Shown: piece by piece, positions 10,540 through 21,240 of the stretch
How the letters are laid out: every line of letters starts with the position of its first letter
Position numbering within the stretch: position 1 is the first letter of the stretch
Origin: Paratinospora sagittata
Lineage: Eukaryota > Streptophyta > Magnoliopsida > Ranunculales > Menispermaceae
DNA length: 64,000 nucleotides
Reading direction: 5' to 3'
NCBI GenBank assembly: GCA_035771175.1
Contig: CM069594.1
Span: forward strand, 9,858,620 to 9,922,619
Notes under the pieces: generated by a model
The model's input: only the letters and a program-made list of their open reading frames with translations
Database searches by the model: none
What the model was told of the DNA's origin: nothing
Translations under genes and position numbers: made by a program

Positions 10540-11730
10540 ATGTAGATGTGCAAAATCGAAGATATATGGTATCTAGACAGTGGTCGTTCAAGGCACATGT
10601 CTAGAGATAGATCTAACTTTCTGAGCCTTGAAAAGAAAAAAAGAGGAAAGGTCACCTTCGAAGATGACAACAAAGGTAATATTAAAGGCATTGGAACCAT
10701 TGGTAACGATTCTCTATCCATATCTGATGTACTTTATGTTAAAGGGCTGAAGCATAATCTCTTAAGCATAAGTCAATTATGTGACAAGGGTTATGACACT
10801 TCATTTGAAGCAAATAGGTGCATTGTCAAGCATGCTAATAAAACAGTTGCATTCATGGCATCTAGAATTGAGAATGTGCATTGCACAAACTTTAATGACA
10901 TGAAGAAACCAAATGTAACATGTTTAAGTGCTATCTCTTATAATGATGCATAGCTATGACATAGAAGATTAGCTCATGTTAATATAGATAGCATATCTAG
11001 AATTGTCAAACATGATCTTGTGAAGGGTATTCCGAAAAGAACTTACTCAAATGACAAGGTATGTGAACCATGTCAACTTGGTAAGCATACCCGATCATCG
11101 TTTAAGAGCAAGAGGCATCAATCATCCTCTAGAGCTCTCGAACTGATTCACATGGATCTTTTCGGACCAACCAAAACCAAAAGCTTAGGTGGTAAATAAT
11201 ATGTGTTTGTGATTGTTGATGACTTTACTCGATTCACATGGGTATTTCTATTAGCTCACAAATCTGATGCTTGTGAAACATTTATAAAATTCTGTAAGAG
11301 AGTGGAAAATGAAAAGGTTCACAAAATCAACATCATTAGGAGTGATAGAGGTGGTGAATTTGTCAATAAAAATCTCAAAGAATTTTGTAACAATCAAGGT
11401 TACACTCACCATCTATCAGCCCCTAGGACACCACAACAAAATGGTGTAGTTGAGAGAAAGAATAAAACTCTGCAGGAGATGTGTAGAACTATGCTCAATG
11501 AGTATAACACTGCAAATCATTTTTGGGGTAACGCTATAAACACTGCTTGCTATGTGATTAACAGAGTTTTGATTAGAAAAGATTTGAATAAAACTCCATA
11601 TGAACTATGGAAGGGTAGAGCACCCAACATTAGTTACTTTCGAGTATTCAGATGTAAATGTTTTATTCTCAATGATAAAGACAATTTAGATAAGTTTGAA
11701 CCTAAATCAGACATAGGAATATTCTTCTAA
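10540..11730 (+). pseudogene. Element B protease and integrase (broken)
   Basis: The protease is recognised from WYLDSGRSRHMS (about 10567), the copia aspartic active site. The GAG-pre-integrase and zinc region follows with HRRLAHVN (about 10963) and VCEPCQLGKH. The integrase core has MDLFGPT (first Asp, about 11153), RSDRGGEFV (second Asp, about 11338) and PQQNGVVERKN (Glu, about 11430). Stops at about 10951, 10957 and 11197 break the frame, and it ends at a stop near 11728 just where pol would continue. Placing integrase before RT is the defining copia arrangement. Confidence 0.92.
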
Positions 11731-12761
11731 CAGTAGAGCCTATAGAGATCTTCAACAAATCTAATCAAACTGTAGAAGAATCAGTTCATATAAATTTTGA
11801 TGAAAGTGTTAATAAGAAAAGTCTTGAGGATGAATTTAAGCAATTAAAATTTGATGAAGATGAACCCAAGACAGCCAAGGTTATAGATCTTGAGCCTGAA
11901 CCATCTTTAGAATATTCTAGAAACTCTAGACTGCTTCAAGGTCTTTCCCAAAATCAAATTATAGGAGATCCACGAAAGGGTGTATCCACTAGAGCTTCAA
12001 TTCAAAAAGATCAAGAGCTTGTTGCTTTGTATCACAATTTGAACCAATTAAAGTAGAAGAGACACTGAAAGATGAAAAATGGATTCTTGCTATGCAAGAA
12101 GAACTAGGACACTTTGTGCGAAACAAAGTATAGGAATTAGTTCCTAGACCTTTTTATCAATCTGTTATAGGAACCAAATGGATATTTAGAAACACAAGGA
12201 ATGAACAAGGTATTATTGTCCACAATAAGGCTAGATTGGTTGCACAAGGGTACAACTAAGAAGAAAGCATAGACTTCGAAGAAGCCTTTGCCCCAGTAAC
12301 AAGATTAGAGACAATAAGAATGTTACTTGCCTATGCTTGTTACAAGAATTTTCCTTTATACCAAATGGATGTAAAAAGTGCTTTTCTAAATGGATACATC
12401 AACGAAGAGGTATACGTGGAACAACCTCCAGGGTTTGAGGATGGTCAAGACCCGGAATATGTGTTCAAAATCCACAAAACCTTATATGGATTAAGACAAG
12501 CTCCAAGAGCTTGGTATGATCGACTGAGTTCATTTTATTTAGATCATAAATTTCAAAAAGGAAAACTTGATCCAACTTTGTTTATCAAACATCATGATGA
12601 CAATATGCTTATTGTTCAGATTTATGTGGATGACATCATTTTTGGTGCATCGAACAAAGAACTATGTGATGAGTTTTCTAAATTAATGCATAAGGAATTT
12701 GAAATGAGTATAATGGGAGAACTTACATACTTTCTCGGCTTACAAATTAAACAAATGCCGA
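11731..12761 (+). pseudogene. Element B reverse transcriptase, interrupted by element C
   Basis: Copia reverse transcriptase. The linker before RT is acidic and frameshifted (11731-12060). The palm begins near 12090 and is interrupted by stops. From 12320 it is open: [37 protein letters not shown] and the catalytic IYVDDIIFG (about 12624-12650), ending [10 protein letters not shown]. The frame is cut at 12761 by the LTR of element C. On the far side (20169) it resumes at YAKELVKKF, so roughly nine or ten codons are missing at the junction. Confidence 0.92.
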
Positions 12762-14815
12762 TGTAACACCCGTACCTTAGGATGACGTCATTTTGACCCA
12801 TAGAGTACCTGTATACGTATGCGTATACGTATTTGATGCTCGACACATGTTGGTTCAAGTGTCTTTGCATGCTTTTAAGTTGTTTAATGTGTGCATAAAG
12901 TTTCAGAATGATCGGAGACCCGTTCGATGTCGAAACATGTCGAAAATGGTGTTTTGGATCAGTGGAGCTCGCTCCATGGAAGAAGAAATTTTTGTAACCG
13001 ATTACATCAATGGCTTGATCTCCTAGATCCGTGGTCCGACTGAGATGAAATCTTTTCAGCTTATTCTTCTCTGATAGATCTTTATTATGGACGTTGAAGA
13101 TCTTGATCGGAGTTGTTTACTGTGAATGCAAACTTTATTTTGACCTAAGGTTTGTATGAATTTAAAAATTTAAGGGAGTGGTGGAAAACCAATGTTGGAC
13201 TTAGGTCTTGAATTTGAGATATGTGTATCTAGATGGTATGGGGAGTCCATAAATGGTGAAATCCCCAATTTCTAACAAGAAATTGAAGAGGTTTCATGGA
13301 TTTGTCCTAAACTAGGATTTTAGACCTACGGTTTACTATTCAAATTGCATGTGATTTATGATGAATGCATGAGTAAATATGGATGTATGGCACTCCAAAT
13401 ATTTTGATTAGTGGAAACCCTAATGTAGAGAAGTTTTGGCCTAGGCTATGTAATTTGGGGATTTATTCAAATTGGGGCTTTTGACCTAAACCAAGTCAAT
13501 TAGTTAAATTGACTTGGGAATTGTCTAATTGGACCCAAATTGAATGACATTATGGGTTTAAAATGGTTGGACATGTGTTAGAATTGAATGACCTAGTTCA
13601 ATTTGGCTCTATGCCTATTATAGAGATTTTTTTCAAAATTGAGGCATATGCTCTGTATTGGCTTGAATTGGGAATTTTGACCTAGACTTGGTCAATTGAT
13701 TAAATTGACATGAGATTAATCTAATTAACCCTATTTATGATTGAATGTCATGTATTATAGTGGTTGGATCGATCTATTGCATTCAATTGGGTTAAATGTG
13801 GGTTAATTTAGTATTAAATAGTTAAATTGAGCAATATGGAATTGGCTCATGGGTTTGACTACTTTAGAATCTTAATTGGCTTTTTGATTTGGGTTTAAAC
13901 ATGGTGGCTTAGCATACTTTAAAACTGATTTTTAGTTTTGGTAAACTATGTTATTTCAGGATCTTGTGGTTGATCTATATAACCCAAATAGTCAATTGGG
14001 GGTTGTGGTGCTTGGAGTGATTTGTGCATCCAAGTGCTTTTCTTGGTTGGATTGGAATTGGATTGGCTAAGTTTAGCCAATCAAGGGTGAGTGTTTCTTT
14101 TACTTGTGAATTCTATATGTGGCATTGTAGTATAAAATGTTTTAAATGCTTGTATATTGTAGTACGCATGATTTATTGAATTCATGGACTATATTTGAGC
14201 ATAGTTAGTTGGGAATCAGTTGAGTTATGTGCATTCCCTAAGCTTGGGATTTCTTATAGAATCCCATTGGGCCGATTGGGAATCCTCAATTGTGGACCTT
14301 ACAAAGGATTTCTTTTGGTTGTGTATGTTAGGATTCGCCTAGACATGGTACTTGTCTTGGTAGGCGAATCTTATGGTTCATATAATCCGTAGGAATTCTG
14401 ATAGATACGGGCAAAAAGTCGATCGAGCAGGGGTTCCGCGCACGCATGGACCTTGTATTGATTCTTACTCAGCAGGTGTTAGGTTGCATTTGCATGTTTA
14501 TAAAATGGTATGCATTGTCTTGTTTATGGCATGATACATTATATTGGCATGTATGTAATATTGTTTACACCCATGATTATTTAAATGGTTTTAATGATTC
14601 TTGTATTGTTTTACTTAAATGCATATATATGTTGCCACTTGTATAGAACATTCACTGAGCTTGTTGTAGCTCACCTCTCATTCTTATCTTTTCAGGATCT
14701 GATAGGAAAGTGAAAGAGAAAGCTTAGCTGCGAAGTGTTCCTGTACTGTTGTTGATGTAGGTGTTTATTACTTTTTCACAATTTATTTTGATAAATTGTA
14801 CTATGTAACATCTAA
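12762..14815 (+). repeat. Element C 5' LTR, 3'-truncated
   Basis: Similar to 17834-19923 and, in its second half, to the LTR of element A. It carries TGACGTCA at 12783-12790, the palindromic GGAGCTCGCTCC near 12965, a hairpin at 13263-13285 and the TGAGCT stem-loop at 14656-14673. The sequence switches to pol at the shared bases ATG (14816-14818). No reading frame in it looks real. Confidence 0.9.
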
Positions 14816-15527
14816 TGTGGGACAAGGTGTTCAGTTAGCAAACATTCATGTAGTCTACGAGTACCTAGAGGTTTTTCCTGATGAGTTACCTAGCTTGTCG
14901 CCTAAGCGAGAGGTAGACTTTATCATTGAGTTAATGCCCAGGACAAAACCCATTTCCATTTCACCGTATCGTATGGCGCCAAATGTTTTGAATGAACTCA
15001 AAGCCCAGCTTGATGAGCTGATGGGCAAGGGTTTTATTTCTCCTAGTATGTCACCTTGGGGAGCACTTGTGTTGTTCGTCAAGAAGAAGGACAGGAGTCT
15101 TCTATTGTGTATAGACTATTGTCAGCTGATTAAGGTGACTGAGAAGAACAAGTATCCACTTCCTCGTATTGATGACTTGTTTGATCAACTGATTGTGGCC
15201 AAGTTCTTTTTGAAGATTGACTTGAGGTCTGGGTACCATCAGTTGAGGATTAGAGATGAAGATGTGCCAAAGGCTGCTTTTCGGACGAGGTCTGGACATT
15301 ATGAGTTTCTGGTGATGCCCTTTGGGTTGACTAATGCACCAACTATGTTCATGGATCTGATGCATATAGTATGCAGACCGTATCTTGACCAGTTCATTAT
15401 AGTCTTCATTGATGATATCCTAGTCAATTTTAAGACTAGAGAGAATCGTGAGCGTCATCTCAGAGTTACTTTGTAGACATTGTAAGAGCATAGGCTTTAT
15501 GCCAAGCTGAGCAAGTGTGACTTCTGG
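14816..15527 (+). pseudogene. Element C reverse transcriptase
   Basis: The best-preserved RT in the window, open from 14796 to 15476. It reads through [43 protein letters not shown] sequence ([15 protein letters not shown]) and [10 protein letters not shown] to FIDDILVNF, where the catalytic Asp pair is intact but the following residues deviate from element A (VYS). A TAG at about 15474 and a TAA at about 15484 end it. The N-terminal start codon is inside former LTR sequence and is accidental, produced by the deletion that fused LTR to pol. Confidence 0.92.
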
Positions 15528-16200
15528 ATGACTGAGGTGAAGTTCTTGGGTCATGTGGTTAGTGCAGAGGGTATTTCAGTTGATTCCGCTAAGGTTGAGG
15601 CGATCATTGGTTGGCCAAGATCTACCACGGTAACAGAGATTTGTAGCTTTCTGGGTTTGGCTGGCTATTACAGGAAGTTCGTGAAAGGCTTTTTCACGAT
15701 AGTTGCACCTTTGACTAAGATGACTCAGAAGATTGTGGCCTTCACATGGTCGGATGCCTGTGAGAAAGCCTATAGTGAGTTGAAACAAAGGTTGATTACA
15801 GCTCCAGTGTTGATTCTTCCCAAGCCTGAGAAGGAGTTGGTGATTTATACAGATGCATCACTCTTAGGTCTGGGATGTGTACTGATGCAGGAGGGTCGAG
15901 TGGTTGCATATGCATCTGGACAACTTAAGGTGCATGAGCACAACTACCCTGTGCATGATTCGGAGCTTGCAGCTATTGTGTTTGCAGTGAAGCTATGGAG
16001 GCATTACCTGTATGGTGAGAGGTTCACTTTGTTTTATGATCACAAGAGTTTGAAGTACTTCTTTGATCAGAAAGAGCTGAATATGTGGCAGAGAAGATGA
16101 CTCGAGTTACTTAAGGATTATGATTTCTCTTTGGAGTATCATCCTGGCAAAGCCAATATTGTGGCTGACGCTTTGAGCTGTAAGCTAGCAGAGATTCTGG
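15528..16200 (+). pseudogene. Element C connection domain and RNase H
   Basis: Continues the RT frame after the two stops. It contains [33 protein letters not shown] with the first catalytic Asp, [26 protein letters not shown] with the Glu, and [17 protein letters not shown] stop at about 16098 precedes the end YHPGKANIVADALS. The gene is collinear with the RNase H of element A and shows which A substitutions are stops. Confidence 0.9.
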
Positions 16201-16289
16201 TGGTTGCTTTTTAGATGGCCCAGCAGTGGCATTTACTTGAGAAAGTGATTATGATGAGTATACTATTGGACGCACCACTTAGTAAGATA

Positions 16290-17776
16290 TGTGCTCAGAT
16301 GCACGTGCAGCTTGCTGATGCCCATATTCCGCGAGTTAGAGAGCTATAGGAACCTTGTCCAGATTATGACATGTAGCGTAGATACGCAGACAGTGCTGAC
16401 CAGGCCGATTGGCAGATTGGTCCAGATGATGTTCTGTGGTACAGAGGGAGACTATGGATCCCATATGATGCTGAGTTGCATGCTGAGATACTTTGAGAGG
16501 CTCACAGGTCTCAGTATACTATTCATCTAGGGGCTACCAAGATGTATCATGACATGAAGAGGTATGTGTGGTGGCATGAGATGAAAAAGAGTATAACTGA
16601 GTATGTGCAGAGATGTGAAGTATGCCAGCAGGTTAAGGCTGAACACCGAAAGCCTGGACGTCAGATGCAGCCATTACCCATACCTGAGTGGAAATAGGAG
16701 CACATCACGATGGATTTCATCATGGGATTGTCGAGGTCTCAGGGCAGATTTGATGCCATTTGGGTTGTAGTCGATAGATTGACCAAGAGTGCACACTCCC
16801 TACCTATGAGTGCCAGAGACTCTGTGGATAGACTGAGCAAATTATATATGAGAGAGATCGTGAGATTACATGGAGTGCCCTTGCTATCATGTCAGATTGA
16901 GTTCCACGATTTACATTAAGGTTTTGGCAGGCTTCACAGACTCGATTTGGGACTCGTCTCCGACTCAGTACAACGTTTCACCCTCAGACGGATGGTCAGT
17001 CTGAGAGAGTGATTTAGGTGTTGGAGGATATGCTCAGGTCTTGAATTTTAGAGTTCAGTGGTGCTTGGGGTTAGCATTTTCCTTTGTGTGAGTTTGCTTA
17101 CAACAACAGTTATCAGGAGAGCATCAGTATTGCACCGTATGAGGCTTTGTATGGAAGACCCTGTAGATATTCAGTTTGTTGGTACGAGGTGGGTAATACG
17201 CAGTTATGGGGCCCTGATGCAGTTGTTGAGCAGACAAAGAAGGTCAAACTGATTCGACAGAGGCTGAAGTCAGCTAAGGACAGGCAAAAGAGTTATTATG
17301 ATAACCGGCCTTGGCCATTAGAGTTTGCAGTGGGAGACCTAGTTTTGCTTAAGGTCTCGCCACTCAATGGTTAGATGAGGTTTGGCCTCAGAGGAAAACT
17401 TGCCCCTAGGTTTATTGGGCCATTCCAGATTATTGAGAGGATTGGACCAGTAGCGTACAGGTTGGCTCTACCTTCTCAGCTCGAGAATGTTCATGATGTT
17501 TTCTACGTATCGATGCTGAGGAAGTATATTGAGGATCCATCGAAGAAGTCTTATCCCAATCCAACTCATATGCTTGATGTGAGTCGTCTGCAAGTTGGGG
17601 AGGATACGACTTAAGCAGAGTTGCCGATTCAGATTGTGGCTCATCGGGTTCGAAAATTGAGGAATAAAGAAATCCCGTTTGTGAGAGTCAAATGTCAATT
17701 CCACGATAATGAAGAGCAAACATGGGAACTTGAGGACCAGATGAGGACGCAATTTTCCGATCTTTTTACCAACTGA
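16290..17776 (+). pseudogene. Element C integrase with chromodomain-like tail
   Basis: Integrase in several frames. The HHCC zinc region lies at about 16500-16635 and ends CEVCQQ-like. The core starts MDFIMGLSRSQGRFDAIWVVVDRLTKSAHS at 16710. It is disrupted at the second Asp near 16890 by a frameshift, then continues with [11 protein letters not shown] and FAYNNSYQESISIAPYEALYGRPCR. The C-terminal domain has [27 protein letters not shown]. From about 17617 the sequence resembles a chromodomain: PIQIVAHRVRKLRNKEIPFVRVK then EEQTWELEDQM. It ends at TGA 17774. The chromodomain tail is why I call the element a chromovirus; in that group it directs integration to heterochromatin. Confidence 0.88.
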
Positions 17777-17821
17777 GGTTAGTTCTCTTACTTTTATTTT
17801 TGAGGGCAAAAATACTCTTAT

Positions 17822-17831
17822 GTTGGGGAGA
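17822..17831 (+). other. Element C polypurine tract
   Basis: GTTGGGGAGA lies directly before the 3' LTR, the position of the plus-strand primer. Element A has the same sequence at 23775-23784. Confidence 0.85.
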
Positions 17832-17833
17832 AT

Positions 17834-20168
17834 CGTAACTCCCGTATCGTAGGATGACGTCATTTTGAACCATAGAGTACCCCTATATGTATGCGTATAG
17901 ATATTTGATGCTCGACACGTGTTGGTTCGAGTGTTTTTGCATGCTTTTAAGTTGTTTAATGTGTGCGTAAAGTTTCAGAATGATCGGAGACCCGTTCGAC
18001 GTCAAAACATGTCAAAAATGGTGTTTTGGATCAGCGGAGCTCGCTCCATGGAGGAAGAAATTTCTGTAACCAATTACATCAATGGATTGATCTCCTAGAT
18101 CCGTGGTCCGACTGAGCTGAATTTTTTTCAGCTTATTCTTCTCTGATAGATCTTTATTATGGACGTTGAAGATCTTGATTGGAGTTGTTTACTGTGAATG
18201 CAAACTTTATTTTGACCTAAGGTTTGTATGAATCCCAAAATTTAAGGGAGTGGTGGAAAACCAATGTTGGACTTAGGTCTTGAATTTGAGATATGTGTAT
18301 CTAGATGGTATGGAGAGTCCATAATGGTGAAACCCCCAATTTCTAACAAGAAATTGAAGGGGTTTCATGGATTTGACCTAAACTAGGATTTTAGACGTAG
18401 GGTTTACTATTCAAATTGCATGTGATTTATGATGAATACATGGGTAAATATGAATGTATGGCACTCCAAATTACTGATTTTGATTAGTGGAAACCCTAGT
18501 GTAGAGAAATTTTTGCCTAGGCTATGTAATTTGGTAATTTCCATGTAATTTAGAAAATTGCCATGTAATTTGGGGATTTGCTCAAATTGGGGCTTTCGAC
18601 CTAAACCAAGTCAATTGATTAAATTGACTTGGGAATTGTTTAATTGGACCCAAATTGAATGAAATTATGGGTTTAAAATGGTTGGATATGTGTTAGAATT
18701 GAATGACCTAGTTCAATTTCGCTCTATGCCTATTGTAGAGATTTTTCCCCAAATTGGGGCATATGCAATGTATTGGCTTGAATTGGGGATTTTGACCTAG
18801 ACTTGGTTAATTTATTAAATTGACATGAGATTAGTCTAAGTAACCTTATTTATGATTGAATGTCATGTATTAGAGTAGTTGGATCAACCTATTGCATTCA
18901 ATTGAGTTAAATGTGGGTTAATTTAGTATTAAATAGTTAAATTGAGCAATATGGAATTGGCTCATGGGTTTGACTACTTTAGAATCTTAATTGGCTTTTT
19001 GATTTGGGTTTAAACATGGTGGCTTAGCATACTTTAAGACTGATTTTCAGTTTTAGTAAACTATGTTATTTCAAGATCTTGTGGTTGATCTATATAACCC
19101 AAATAGTCAATTGGGGGTTGTGGTGCTTAGGGTGATTTGTGCATCCAAGTGCTTTCTTTGGTTGGATTGGCTAAGTTTAGCCAATCAAGGGTGAGTGTTT
19201 TTTTTTACTTGTGAATTCTATGCGTGGCATTGTAGTATAAAATGTTTTAAATGCTTGTATAATGTAGTATGCATGATTTATTAAATTCATTAAGTATATT
19301 TGAGCATAGTCAGTTGGGAAAGCAGTTGAATTATGTGCATTCCCTAAGCTTGAGATTTCTTATAGAATCCCATTGGGCCGACCGGGAATCCTCAATTGTG
19401 GACCTTACAAAGGATTTCAATGGGTTGTGCATGTTAGGATTTGCTTAGACATGATACTTGTTTTGGTGGGTGAATCCTATGGTTCATACAATCCATAGGA
19501 ATTCTGACAGATACGGGTAAGAAGTCGATCGGGCATGGGTTTCACGCACACATGACCCTTGTATTGATTCTTACTCAAGAGATGTTAGGTTGCATATGCA
19601 TGTTTATAAAATGGTATGCATTGTCTTGTTTATGGCATGATACATTATATTGGCATGTATGTAATATTGCTTACACCCATTATTATTTATATGGTTTTAA
19701 TAATTCTTACAATGTTTTACTTAAATGCATATATATGTTGCCACTTGTATAGAACATTCACTGAGCTTGTCATAGCTCACCCCTCATCCTTATCTTTTCA
19801 GGATCTGATAGGAAGGGAAAAGGAAAAACTTAGCTGCGAAGTGTTTCCATATTGTTTTTGACGTAGATGTTTAGTATTTTTCTACAATTTATTTTGATAA
19901 ATTGTACTATGTAACACCTACTGATTATACTTAACATTTAGATGAGTTTGTACTTATGGTTAAGTATATTTTGTACTTTTAAACACAATGGACTTGGAGA
20001 AAAATTTTCTAGTTGTCATTTTGAATATGTTTTTTATGATGATCTTATATTATGTCCATGTGTTTATTATTGTGTATTTGGGATTATGGTTTGTGTTAGA
20101 AGGCTTATCGGGACGCCGTGTATGTCAAGGGAGGATATACATGGAGTTTTGTGCCGGTCATGATGTCA
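17834..20168 (+). repeat. Element C 3' LTR, end truncated
   Basis: Starts CGTAACTCCCGTA, so the canonical terminal T is mutated to C, and runs to TGATGTCA at 20161-20168, where the copia RNase H of element B resumes. It lacks the last 30 or so bases seen in element A (through GTGACA). It carries TGACGTCA at 17855-17862, GGAGCTCGCTCC near 18039, a hairpin at 18334-18362 and the TGAGCT stem-loop with a changed loop at 19762-19779. Confidence 0.9.
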
Positions 20169-20960
20169 TGTATGCTAAGGAATTGGTTAAAAAGTTTCAA
20201 ATGCGTAATTTGAAATTGATTGATACTCCCTGTACCTCTACAATCAAATTAGATAAGGATGAAAAAGGTAAATCAATTGATTCAAAACTTTATAGAAGCA
20301 TGATTGGAAGTCTTTTGTATCTATCAACAATTCGACTTGACATCATGTTCAATATCTGTCTTTGTGCAAGATTTCAATATGAACTTAAATAATCTCATTT
20401 AAAATGTGTCAAACAAATACTCAGATACATAAATGGCACAACAAACTTGGGAATTTGGTATTCCAAAGGTACTACTTTTGATCTCAAAAGTTATGTGGAC
20501 TCCAACTATGTTGGTAGTCTAACTAATGGGAAAAGTACCTCCGAATTTTGTCACTTTCTTGAAAATTCTTTGATTTCTTGGTTTTGCAAGAAACAACATT
20601 CCGTTGCATAATCCACAGCTGAAGCAACATATGTTGCAGCTGGAAGTTGTTGTTCTCAGGTTCTTTACATGAAATAACAACTTCAAGACTATCAAATATT
20701 TATTCAATGTCCTGAAATTTTATGAGATAATACTAGTGCTATTAACATATCTAAAAATCATGTATTGCACTCCCGAACTAAGCATATTCAAATAAGACAT
20801 CACTTTTTACTGGATCATGTGCATAATGGAGAAGTAATATTATCTCATATTGGCACCAAAGAACAACTGGCAGACATATTTACTAAAGCCTTACCAAAAT
20901 ACCAGTTTGTTCATATTTGCAGAGAGCTTGGGATGTTCTCTAAGACCGATCTGCGATACT
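20169..20960 (+). pseudogene. Element B RNase H (right part of RT gene)
   Basis: The rest of the copia RT connection and RNase H after the insertion of C. It starts YAKELVKKFQM and contains LYRSMIGSLLYLSTIRLDIMF. Its RNase H reads YVDSNYVGS-type sequence, then STAEATYVAAGSCC and NISKNHVLHSRTKHIQIRHHFL, and ends in GTKEQLADIFTKALP, the usual copia terminus. Stops occur at about 20390, 20608 and 20674. Between 20960 and the LTR there is about 280 bp of non-coding DNA with the polypurine boxes. Confidence 0.92.
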
Positions 20961-21062
20961 TTGATGCTTACCTCTATACAGGGAGATATATTTCATGCTA
21001 GTTTACTCTTTTTGATATTTCAAAAAGCGGAGAAAGTACTATCATTGAAACATCATAAACTC

Positions 21063-21240
21063 AGGGGGAGTTTAACACTAAGGGGGAGTCTTAATGTTAT
21101 TTTATGTATATTCCTTGGTAACACACTCATATCATATGAAACAAGGAACATTAGTACTGCATTTCATGGATACACATTATTTTATTAGCTTGCTTCAAAG
21201 CCTACAGTAATGTGTTTGAAATCATAAAAAAATGGGAGAT
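21063..21240 (+). other. Element B polypurine tract and upstream PPT-like boxes
   Basis: AGGGGGAG occurs twice (21063-21070 and 21081-21088), and the true PPT, AAAATGGGAGAT, abuts the 3' LTR (ending 21240). Multiplied polypurine boxes upstream of the LTR are a known Sirevirus hallmark. Confidence 0.85.

Larger units (their letters stand above)
12762..20168 (+). mobile_element. Element C: deleted Tekay-type chromovirus nested in B
   Basis: A relative of element A, with an LTR starting TGTAACACCCGTACC at 12762, RT, RNase H, integrase and chromodomain at 14816-17776, a PPT, and a second LTR at 17834-20168. Its 5' LTR runs directly into pol at 14816. The LTR end, primer site, gag and protease are missing, equivalent to about 1,990 bp between positions 2803 and 4793 of element A. 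The 3' LTR lacks about its last 30 bases, and no target duplication can be found. The right junction has therefore been deleted together with some copia sequence. Confidence 0.9.
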
